Shown here: one piece after another, positions 14,400 through 20,499 of the stretch
How the letters are laid out: each line of letters begins with the position of its first letter
Position numbering within the stretch: position 1 is the stretch's first letter
Virus record (IMG/VR): IMGVR_UViG_3300009076_001991
Span: 1-23,078 of that record
Source of the DNA: a virus
Length of the DNA stretch: 23,078 nt
Strand: one strand, 5' to 3'
Program-made: the position numbers and the translations under genes
Notes under the pieces: generated by a model
Seen by the model: only the letters and a program-made list of their open reading frames with translations
Database searches by the model: none
What the model was told of the DNA's origin: nothing

Positions 14400-14670
14400 T
14401 CCCGCTCCCTTGTTGTTGCTGCCGTTGCTGGCAGGTGATGAGGCTGTCGACCTTGGCGGCGCAGCTGGCCCAGGCGGCCTCGGTCTGGGTCAACTGGTCG
14501 AGCAGGTCGCCGTTATTGGCCGGGCTGGCCGGTGGCAGTTGGCAGGGGGTCAGGCCCTGACAGGTGAGCCTGATAATCTGCGGCGCCGGTAATGGCGGGG
14601 CGCTGGAGCAGCCTGATAACAGGATCAGGCAGAGGGCTATCAGCCCAAGACCTAAGTTCAGCATTTTCAC
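14374..14670 (-). CDS. lysC: Outer-membrane spanin lipoprotein (Rz1/LysC-like)
   Basis: The product is 98 residues. A signal peptide (1-20) ends in the lipobox LLSGC with the lipidated cysteine at residue 21, so the protein should be anchored in the outer membrane. Prolines follow the lipid site (SSAPPLPAPQ), as in other Rz1 proteins. Four further cysteines lie in the mature part. The frame begins inside Rz in another reading frame (14513-14670 overlap), the nested arrangement seen for P2 lysB/lysC. With Rz it should bridge the periplasm and fuse the membranes at the end of lysis. Confidence 0.88.
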   Translation of the reverse strand: MKMLNLGLGLIALCLILLSGCSSAPPLPAPQIIRLTCQGLTPCQLPPASPANNGDLLDQLTQTEAAWASCAAKVDSLITCQQRQQQQGSGNGKAKTDP

Positions 14671-14986
14671 GTTTGAGCCTCTTGATGGTGTCGGCGCGGG
14701 TGGCAGCGGTCATCGACAGTTCACCGAGCTGGTTTTGCAGTTGGGCGGCGGCTTCTGCCTGGGCGGTCAGTTCACCGGTGAGGGTGGTGATGGTGGTGTC
14801 TTTGAGTTTTTCCCGCCGCTCTGCCTCTTTGGCCTTGTCGTTGGCGGCCTTGAGGTCACTTTGCAGGGTGTTGACCTTACCCTTGGCGGTCGCCGCCGAG
14901 GTGGCAGACCAGCCCCAGCCACCCAAGGCGATGGCCAAGGCCAGCAGCAACCAGGTGAGGGGAGATCGCAGGAGGTTAAGCAACAT
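14513..14986 (-). CDS. lysB: Inner-membrane spanin (Rz/LysB-like)
   Basis: The product is 157 residues: an N-terminal membrane helix (about 8-27), an alanine- and charge-rich coiled coil (about 35-110), and the conserved C-terminal segment ENAELRSWADSPLPDPVIRL followed by RPAITGAADYQ. This is the LysB/Rz-like spanin family of P2-type phages. It overlaps the endolysin stop by 11 bases and contains the start of Rz1 in another frame. Confidence 0.9.
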   Translation of the reverse strand: MLLNLLRSPLTWLLLALAIALGGWGWSATSAATAKGKVNTLQSDLKAANDKAKEAERREKLKDTTITTLTGELTAQAEAAAQLQNQLGELSMTAATRADTIKRLKRENAELRSWADSPLPDPVIRLLQRPAITGAADYQAHLSGPDPLPTATGQPGQ

Positions 14987-15797
14987 CTGCCACCGCCTTC
15001 ACCGGGTAAACCTTGGCAAAGTGGTTGTATGCCTTGGCCAGCTTGGTGTCGTAGTCGTTGTCTTTGTAGGCGGGGCCGTTGTAGCGGCGGGCAAAGTCGG
15101 CCCACTTGCGGCCCTGCAGGGCCTTGTGCATGGCAGCGTCTTGCTGGATGAAGCGGCACAGGGCGGTGAGGTGTTCGACCTCGCTGCGCTGCATGGCTGC
15201 CAGCCAGTCGCTGGCCGAGGTAAAGCCCAGCGCCTGCCAGTGGTAGCCCATGATCTGGAACATGCCCCAGCTGGCCGATTCGATGGCGGCATCCTTATGC
15301 AGGCTGATGGCCAGTTGCAGCCGTTCCCACTCGGCCGCGCCGCCTGCATAGCCGCCGCGCTTGGGGTTGGCCAGATTGGGGTAACTGGCGGCCAGCTGGT
15401 TGGCGGTGGCTTTGCCCAGGTGCTTGGTGAGCTGCTTGTAGAACACATGCCGCTCGAACAGCACCACGGGGCGCATGGCGTTGGTAAAGCCTTCACCGAT
15501 ACTTTCGACCTGGGCAACGGTGGCCATGGTGGCGAGCGGCAGGCCCAGCAGATCGGCCCCGCTCTGCATGTGGTGGATGGTCAGCTGGTTGCCGCGCTCG
15601 CCGCCGAGCAAGGCGGCCATGGTGCGCGGGCCCGCCTGACCGATGGCGGCGATCATGTAATCCCGCTGGAAGGCGAGCAGGGCCTGCTCGGTCGCATCGC
15701 CAAACCAGCCATCAGGATCCACCGGATAACCGGCCTTGGTGAGACGGCGCTGCAGATCGGCCACGGCGGTGCCTGTATCCCCTTTTTTGAGGCTCAT
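14976..15797 (-). CDS. Endolysin: peptidoglycan-binding domain plus N-acetylmuramidase
   Basis: From ATG 15797 (GGAG nine bases upstream) the product is 273 residues. Residues about 5-60 are a peptidoglycan-binding type 1 domain (GDTGTAVADLQRRLTKAGY, DGWFGDATEQALLAFQR). Residues about 80-265 are an N-acetylmuramidase domain of the family of Salmonella phage gp110-type endolysins. Glu98 in the VESIGEGF motif is the likely catalytic residue, and VVLFERHVF follows. There is no signal peptide, so a holin is needed for release. P2 itself uses a different lysozyme (K), so this is a non-homologous replacement at the same position. Longer upstream in-frame extensions are rejected, since they run through the holin gene. 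Confidence 0.92.
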   Translation of the reverse strand: MSLKKGDTGTAVADLQRRLTKAGYPVDPDGWFGDATEQALLAFQRDYMIAAIGQAGPRTMAALLGGERGNQLTIHHMQSGADLLGLPLATMATVAQVESIGEGFTNAMRPVVLFERHVFYKQLTKHLGKATANQLAASYPNLANPKRGGYAGGAAEWERLQLAISLHKDAAIESASWGMFQIMGYHWQALGFTSASDWLAAMQRSEVEHLTALCRFIQQDAAMHKALQGRKWADFARRYNGPAYKDNDYDTKLAKAYNHFAKVYPVKAVADVA

Positions 15798-16102
15798 GGC
15801 TGAAATCTCCCGTTCAGGTGGCGGGCGGTGGTTGGCTGCTGGCGGCGGCGCGGCATCAGGCGCATGACTGACCCCCTTGACCCGAGCAGGGCGGTCAGTA
15901 CCACGGCGGCCAGCAGGACGGCGGCGGGATCTGGTGATGGCAAGACACCCAGCATGGCGCGCAGTGGCACGGAGCCAGCGGCCACTGTGATGACCCATGC
16001 CAGCAAGGCAGGCAGGGGGCGGTAGTCGCCCCCGTTGCGGTTGAAGGTAGCCAAGCGCAGGGCGATGGCTGCGCAGATCATGGCGTAGAGGATGGTCAAC
16101 AT
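15794..16102 (-). CDS. Holin candidate, LydA-like (holin superfamily III type)
   Basis: The product is 102 residues with three predicted membrane segments (about 1-20, 32-52, 59-75) and a basic C-terminal tail (MRLMPRRRQQPTTARH). The N-terminus MLTILYAMICAAIALRLATF followed by RNGGDYRPLPALLAW resembles LydA-type phage holins. It overlaps the endolysin start by four bases (ATGA), so holin and endolysin would be made together. Confidence 0.65.
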   Translation of the reverse strand: MLTILYAMICAAIALRLATFNRNGGDYRPLPALLAWVITVAAGSVPLRAMLGVLPSPDPAAVLLAAVVLTALLGSRGSVMRLMPRRRQQPTTARHLNGRFQP

Positions 16103-16103
16103 G

Positions 16104-16376
16104 TCAGCCCCCTTTGCAGGCTTGGCGCTTACGCCGAGCCCATTTGATGAACAGGATTACCACTCGCGTCAGTTCAATAACGAATGCGCAAGCTAATGCA
16201 CAAACGACCGACGTTCCGAAGGCGTTCAGCGGGTTAAATGGTGTGCCTCTCAAAAACTCAACCAACATCAACAACAAGCAGACCGCAGCCCATTGCCATG
16301 CTGATTTCTCAACAACTTTCAGTAGCCCCACAATCCACAAGACCTTGGAGAAGGCTTTACTTTCCTGTTGGTGCAT
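16104..16376 (-). CDS. Small membrane protein in the lysis block
   Basis: The product is 90 residues from ATG 16376, with AAGGTGG upstream overlapping the end of the preceding gene. Two clear membrane segments (about 27-42 and 53-77) and a basic C-terminus (KWARRKRQACK) are visible. I do not recognise a family. Its place between two holin-like genes and its size suggest a holin, antiholin or lysis timing protein, but the sequence itself does not prove this. It is separated by one base from the next gene. Confidence 0.72.
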   Translation of the reverse strand: MHQQESKAFSKVLWIVGLLKVVEKSAWQWAAVCLLLMLVEFLRGTPFNPLNAFGTSVVCALACAFVIELTRVVILFIKWARRKRQACKGG

Positions 16377-16377
16377 A

Positions 16378-16740
16378 TCAGCCACCTTTGCGAAGTCTGA
16401 GCAGGTCTTCCGGCGTTTTGCGGAGGATCCACTGCAACAGGTGGACGGCCAGCGCCGAGGCCAGCATTGCACCGACGGCCCTGGGTACTTCGACACTGAG
16501 CGGCAGCACGCTGGCCAGCATGGCGGCAACCAGCGGAGCCGCCAGCGCGCCCGCCACGAAGGCGGCAACGAACAGGCCCGCCTTGCGCAGGTTGCCGAGC
16601 TCGGCGGTGGTGGCGATGAACACCAGCGCCCCGGCGAATGCACCGAGCAGGACGCCGGGGTCAACGCCCGGAAAGAGGGACAGCAGTGCCAGACCGGTGA
16701 GGGTGCTGGTTGCTGCACTGGATGAAATCGGTTCTGGCAT
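16378..16740 (-). CDS. Putative holin
   Basis: The product is 120 residues with three hydrophobic segments (about 25-45, 52-80 and 84-106) and a short basic C-terminus (LRKTPEDLLRLRKGG). The PGVDPGVLLGAFAGALVF and RKAGLFVAAFVAGALAAP segments resemble a holin family common in P2-like phages of Aeromonas and Pseudomonas. ATG 16740 has AGGAG six bases upstream. It is the first gene of the lysis block, in the position of P2 holin Y. Confidence 0.8.
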   Translation of the reverse strand: MPEPISSSAATSTLTGLALLSLFPGVDPGVLLGAFAGALVFIATTAELGNLRKAGLFVAAFVAGALAAPLVAAMLASVLPLSVEVPRAVGAMLASALAVHLLQWILRKTPEDLLRLRKGG

Positions 16741-16755
16741 CGTGCTCTCCTGTTG

Positions 16756-16986
16756 TTATCGTTTGCCGCCGTAGTGGCGAGCGGTTTGGAATTCGGTGAT
16801 GGTCTGGCACTCGGCACAGCGTTCGCAGCCCCGGATCGCTTCACGGCGCGCCTGCGGGATGGGGTTTTCGCAATCGATGCAGTAGTGGGGGCCGGTGCCG
16901 CTGATGCGGGCGGCGTGGATGCGAGCAGCGATTTGCTGATCGCTGATGTCGGCCAGTCGTTCGAGTTCGTCGTCGAGGCGGCTCAT
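16756..16986 (-). CDS. DksA/TraR-type C4 zinc-finger protein
   Basis: From ATG 16986 the product is 76 residues. A four-cysteine zinc finger of DksA/TraR form lies in the second half: CIDC, 17 residues, then CERC-type pairs, with IPQARREAI between. The helical N-terminus (SRLDDELERLADISDQQIAARI) fits the TraR coiled tip. TraR binds the RNA polymerase secondary channel and imitates DksA with ppGpp, so this protein may modulate host or phage transcription late in infection. An alternative ATG at 16998 lacks a ribosome site. It overlaps or adjoins X (stop at 16989). Confidence 0.9.
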   Translation of the reverse strand: MSRLDDELERLADISDQQIAARIHAARISGTGPHYCIDCENPIPQARREAIRGCERCAECQTITEFQTARHYGGKR

Positions 16987-16988
16987 GG

Positions 16989-17192
16989 TCAGTCCCATAG
17001 CTGGATCAGCGGCTGCTCGGCCTGGGTGGGGGCCGCTGGCATGTTGATGAGGGTTCCGGTCGGGATGATGGGGCCGAGCGTGGCCAAACCGGGGTTGAGG
17101 TTGAGCACTTGCTCGGTGATGCCTGCGGTGTAGCCGTAATGCCGGAACAGGATGAGATCGAGGGTGTCGCCCTGTTGGCTGCGCAGTTGCAT
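16989..17192 (-). CDS. X: Tail protein X (P2 gpX-like)
   Basis: The product is 67 residues, the same as P2 gpX. It is a LysM-like small tail protein (GDTLDLILFRHYG near the start, INMP near the end) thought to act in tail assembly near the baseplate hub. ATG 17192 overlaps the L stop by ATGA-type overlap. Confidence 0.95.
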   Translation of the reverse strand: MQLRSQQGDTLDLILFRHYGYTAGITEQVLNLNPGLATLGPIIPTGTLINMPAAPTQAEQPLIQLWD

Positions 17193-17662
17193 CAGATCAG
17201 CTCCACTGTGTTGTGGGTGGTGCCGAGGATGTCGCGAATGGCAAAGCGGGCATCGCGGTAGAGGTCGTCAGAGCTCACGATTTTGGCATCGGCCCCTTTG
17301 ACGCCGTCACCGGTGGCGCTGTAGTCGGTGTAGCGCTCGAGCAGGTTGGCGCGGGTCATGGCATAGACGGCGCGCCGGTAGCTGTGCAGGTGCACCGATT
17401 CGTTGTTGATGACGTCGCTCGGAACGGCGGCCAGGGTGGTGTGGCCCTCTGCCTGACGGGCGATGCGCCAATCCGCCAGATCCCGGTTGACGCTGGTGAT
17501 GGCGTCGACCACGGCATGGGTGAGGCGGGCGGTGGTGACGGTGCCATCAAGCCGGACGGTTTCGCGCAGGTCAGGCAGCGAGATCGCGGGCCAGAAGGGG
17601 CTGTTGGCTATCTCCCCTTCATCTGGCGCGGTCGGTGCTGTGGCAATGAATCCGGTGCTCAT
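17192..17662 (-). CDS. L: Head completion protein L (P2 gpL-like)
   Basis: From ATG 17662 (GGAG five bases upstream) the product is 156 residues; P2 gpL is 169. It belongs to the phage head completion GPL family: SPFWPAISLPDLRETVRLDGTV near the start and YRRAVYAM and ADAKIVSSDDLYRDARFAIRD later. It stabilises packaged heads. The longer frame to 17728 is rejected because it extends into a structured intergenic region. Confidence 0.94.
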   Translation of the reverse strand: MSTGFIATAPTAPDEGEIANSPFWPAISLPDLRETVRLDGTVTTARLTHAVVDAITSVNRDLADWRIARQAEGHTTLAAVPSDVINNESVHLHSYRRAVYAMTRANLLERYTDYSATGDGVKGADAKIVSSDDLYRDARFAIRDILGTTHNTVELI

Positions 17663-17692
17663 GGTGCTCCTGTGTTTGTTTATCCGCAGGTT

Positions 17693-17748
17693 GGGCGGTG
17701 GTCGGGCCGTCTGGTATGCCGCTGGCATTCGTCAGGCCCGAGCCGCCC
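17693..17748 (-). other. Large structured stem-loop between M and L
   Basis: GGGCGG (17693-17698) pairs with CCGCCC (17743-17748) and TCGGGCC (17702-17708) with GGCCCGA (17735-17741). Inside lies a further ATGCC/GGCAT stem (about 17717-17729). The 106-base gap between M and L is by far the longest in the O-L part of the operon, where other junctions overlap or are about ten bases. There is no T-run, so it is more likely an RNA processing or stability structure than a terminator. Confidence 0.5.
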
Positions 17749-17768
17749 AGGGTGCGGGGTTCGCTCGG

Positions 17769-18452
17769 TTAGCTGCCGCCGCCTTGGGCGTCGGGCTGCT
17801 GTTCTTTTTTCAGTTCGCGCTCGAGGACTTCGAGCTCTTTCTTGATGCCGACCTTGTCGTGCAGTTCGATGGCGCGGCGGTAGTGCTCTGCGGCTTGCGG
17901 CTTGAGCCCGTCGGCCAGTGCGGCGCGGCCCACGGCCTTGTGCAGCTTGGCGCGCACCTGGTCGAAGATGTCGCAGGGTTCAAGCAGGCCGAGGTAGGCA
18001 TAGAGCAGCCCGCAGCTGGGGCCGTTGCCTGCCTCTTGCTGCTTGATGGCGGTGTCTGCCACCTCTTCGGCGATCATGGTGGCGGCGGTACGCTCGTAGC
18101 GGTCCGGGGTACTCAGGCCGTGGCGGATCACGTAGTCGGCCATGGGGAATGCCCCTTCGAGATCACCGGTGTCGAGGTGCCAGAGCATGACGGTCACCAG
18201 GACGTCATCTTGCCCGCCCCGGTCGGCGGCCAGCAGGCCATCAATCCAGGGTTTGTAGACGGCCAGCATGGGGCGCTTGGCCTCGATCTTGCGCTCGATG
18301 CTCTGGATGCCCTTGAGGGTGCGGCGGTGCTCGGCCAGCTGCATCAACTGCAGCTCGTAGGCGTTGGCGCGTTGTTGGTCGAACTGAGGATTGGCCGCCC
18401 CTTGCAGGGCGGCCAGCTTGCGTTCGCGGTTGCGACGGGCAGGTGATGTCAT
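17769..18452 (-). CDS. M: Terminase small subunit (P2 gpM-like)
   Basis: The product is 227 residues; P2 gpM is 247. It starts MTSPARRNRERKLAAL, like P2 gpM, and keeps the central QDDVLVTVMLWHLDTGDLEGA and VRAKLHKAVG segments. With gpP it recognises cos on the phage DNA and cuts and packages it. The C-terminus ends in a lysine/glutamate helix shorter than in P2. TAAGGGGG upstream of ATG 18452 combines the N stop and the ribosome site. Confidence 0.94.
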   Translation of the reverse strand: MTSPARRNRERKLAALQGAANPQFDQQRANAYELQLMQLAEHRRTLKGIQSIERKIEAKRPMLAVYKPWIDGLLAADRGGQDDVLVTVMLWHLDTGDLEGAFPMADYVIRHGLSTPDRYERTAATMIAEEVADTAIKQQEAGNGPSCGLLYAYLGLLEPCDIFDQVRAKLHKAVGRAALADGLKPQAAEHYRRAIELHDKVGIKKELEVLERELKKEQQPDAQGGGS

Positions 18453-18461
18453 GTCGCCCCC

Positions 18462-19514
18462 TTAACCGCCAGTGGCCGGTTTCGGCCCCATGACAATGTT
18501 TTCGATCAGGGCGACGCAGTCGTAATCCTCTACCACGTAGGCATCGTTGGAGCTTTCGTAGTTCACGACGCGGTCACGATGGGGTTCTTCCGCGATATGG
18601 CGGCGGCGGGCACCTTCCTGCGGGTAGATGGAGAGGTTTTTCAGCTTGGTGATGAGAATGGCGCTGTCGGGGAAGAACGGGACGCGTACTGCAGGCAGGT
18701 TGCCAATCTGCTTCTGGCTCACCAGCACCTGACCGGCCAGCTTTTCCTGGTTGTTGTCGGCGTTGTTGATGATGGGGAAGTATTTGTCGGCCAGCAGCTT
18801 GCGGCCGCAGATGACCACCAGATCGGTGTCGTCCTGATACCAAGGGGCGATAGCCTCGTTAACGGCATCGAATACCAGCGCATCGAGGTTGTGGTAGTCG
18901 CCTTCCTTGGTGTCTGAGTCGTTCTTCGGCTGATAGACATAGATCTTGCCGGAGCCTGGTTCGCCTTCATCCATCACTTTTGCCGGGGCTTCTTCACGGA
19001 TGTGATACAGCCAGCCCTTGTTCACGTCTTGCAGCAGCGGGTTGGTCTGACGGTTGGTGTTCTTCTCCACGGCGACGCCATTCCAGCCAATCATGATACG
19101 GTCGAGCCCCTGCCGCTTGAGGATGGCATCGCGGATGCGGGTCTGGAAGTCGGGGAACTTGGCCCAGATATCCAGCTTGTTGTAAGGGAGGCTGGTGTCG
19201 TAGTTGGTCTTGGCACACTCGTATTCATTGGAATAGAGCGTGCTGGGGTCGCTTGGTTCACGAACGTTGGTGCTGGTATCGGTGCGGCCTGCAATGGTGC
19301 CGGCGATGTCGATGCCTACTTTCTCCCCCTTAATCTCTTTGACAGGGATGATCTGGATCATTTTCAGGAATTCGACCGATTCCTGCATCTTGGTTTCCAG
19401 GGTCTGCTGGACGCTCGGCTCCACATTGAACTGCACCATGGCGCTGGTGATGGCGTTGAGTTTGGCCACCTGGCCGGTGAACTCGTTGAACTTCACGCGG
19501 GTTTCGTTGCGCAT
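18462..19514 (-). CDS. N: Major capsid protein (P2 gpN-like)
   Basis: The product is 350 residues; P2 gpN is 357. The start (MRNETRVKFNEFTGQVAKLN) and the segments VEPSVQQTLETKMQES, DFQTRIRDAILKRQGLDRIM, LVVICGRKLLADKYFPI and QIGNLPAVRVPFFP follow gpN closely. In P2 the N-terminus is removed by gpO during maturation, and the same is expected here. AAGGAG lies eight bases before ATG 19514 and overlaps the O stop codon. Confidence 0.96.
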   Translation of the reverse strand: MRNETRVKFNEFTGQVAKLNAITSAMVQFNVEPSVQQTLETKMQESVEFLKMIQIIPVKEIKGEKVGIDIAGTIAGRTDTSTNVREPSDPSTLYSNEYECAKTNYDTSLPYNKLDIWAKFPDFQTRIRDAILKRQGLDRIMIGWNGVAVEKNTNRQTNPLLQDVNKGWLYHIREEAPAKVMDEGEPGSGKIYVYQPKNDSDTKEGDYHNLDALVFDAVNEAIAPWYQDDTDLVVICGRKLLADKYFPIINNADNNQEKLAGQVLVSQKQIGNLPAVRVPFFPDSAILITKLKNLSIYPQEGARRRHIAEEPHRDRVVNYESSNDAYVVEDYDCVALIENIVMGPKPATGG

Positions 19515-19526
19515 TGAGGATGCTCC

Positions 19527-20351
19527 TTAGCAGTCGGTGGATATGGTGGTGGTGCCATCGCCACCGGTGGCGGGCTGGCGCTTGTGGCTTAAATCTTCCT
19601 GGCCTTCCAGCTTGGCGGTGAGGTCAGCCAGTGCTTTGGCGGTGGCTTCCTGCTGGTTGGTCAGTTCGGAGATGGTGGAGGCCTGTGCGGTGAACTTCTT
19701 CTGCAGGTCTGCGTCGAGGGTGGTCACTTCTTTGGCCACGGTTTCGACGGCCTGATGTACATCACCGAAATCCGCGGTGGATTGCTTTTTGTGGCTGCTG
19801 AACATGGCTGTGATGCGCTCGGCCAGGCTGGGGCCTCTGTCGCTTTCGTCTTCGAATTCGATGACGGTTTCCAGCGCTTCGGTGAACAGGCATTCCTTGT
19901 ACTGCTTGCGTTCGGCCAGTGGGTTGGTCGAGGCCTTGCTGCAGAACTGCAGCATTTCGGTACCGAGGCTGGCCGGGCTGTCGGTGACTGCCAGCCCCAT
20001 CAGGTAGGCGCCTTTCTCGTTCAGGTTGGGGTGGATTTCGACAGAGGTGAACACCTTCTGACGAGCCTTGTTCAGCTCGACCAGTTCAGGGGTCGGGTCG
20101 ATTTGCACGAACAGGGCCAGGCGCTTTTCACCTTCCATGTCGACCTCTTCGGTCTTGGCTGCGGTGATGTCGCCGTACATCTTGAACTGGCCTTTGGGGT
20201 CGAAGCCCCGGATGTGTTCCATATTGACCCGGGCGCCATAGGTGGACTGGTTGTAGCGCTTGGCCATCTGTTCAATCCATTCGCGGGTGATGGTGCGGCC
20301 ATCGGTCGTGCCCCCTTCGACGGCAACACGGAAAAATTTGGACTTAGCCAT
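19527..20351 (-). CDS. O: Capsid scaffolding protein with serine protease (P2 gpO-like)
   Basis: From ATG 20351 the product is 274 residues (284 in P2). The N-terminal half is the maturation protease: Asp17 (in TTDGRTI), His46 (NMEHIRG) and Ser103 (FTSVEI) correspond to the P2 triad Asp19, His48 and Ser107. Residues about 190-260 are a helical scaffold with many Q, E, K and A. The C-terminal tail (RQPATGGDGTTTISTDC) follows. The longer frame to 20423 is rejected because it enters the promoter palindrome region and lacks family similarity. Confidence 0.95.
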   Translation of the reverse strand: MAKSKFFRVAVEGGTTDGRTITREWIEQMAKRYNQSTYGARVNMEHIRGFDPKGQFKMYGDITAAKTEEVDMEGEKRLALFVQIDPTPELVELNKARQKVFTSVEIHPNLNEKGAYLMGLAVTDSPASLGTEMLQFCSKASTNPLAERKQYKECLFTEALETVIEFEDESDRGPSLAERITAMFSSHKKQSTADFGDVHQAVETVAKEVTTLDADLQKKFTAQASTISELTNQQEATAKALADLTAKLEGQEDLSHKRQPATGGDGTTTISTDC

Positions 20352-20430
20352 GAGCTGGGATCCCTTTGGTGATTGGGTGGTGATGTCGCGGTTATGGTCT
20401 GGGGGACGGGCGGGATCGTGCAATCGGCGG

Positions 20431-20457
20431 CCAGTGTATCCACGGTGGATACACTGG
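20431..20457. promoter_or_regulatory. Late-activator palindrome between divergent O and P
   Basis: CCAGTGTATCCAC and GTGGATACACTGG pair perfectly around a single G at 20444, and one more pair (20430/20458) extends it to 14 bp. It fits CCAnTGT-N13-ACAnTGG. One symmetrical site lies midway between the two operons. A -10-like CATAAC (20397-20392, minus) for O and TAGACT (20488-20493, plus) for P lie at comparable distances. In P2 the O and P late promoters also diverge here and depend on Ogr. Confidence 0.78.
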
Positions 20458-20499
20458 CGCGGGCGTCAGGGTGCTTGTCTTGGTCGGTAGACTGGCGCC

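Noticed and set aside
14592-15803. 403-residue plus-strand open frame
   Set aside because: It runs antisense to the endolysin and spanin genes, which are well supported; no independent signals.
17463-18446. 327-residue plus-strand open frame
   Set aside because: It is antisense to M and part of L and has no signals of its own.
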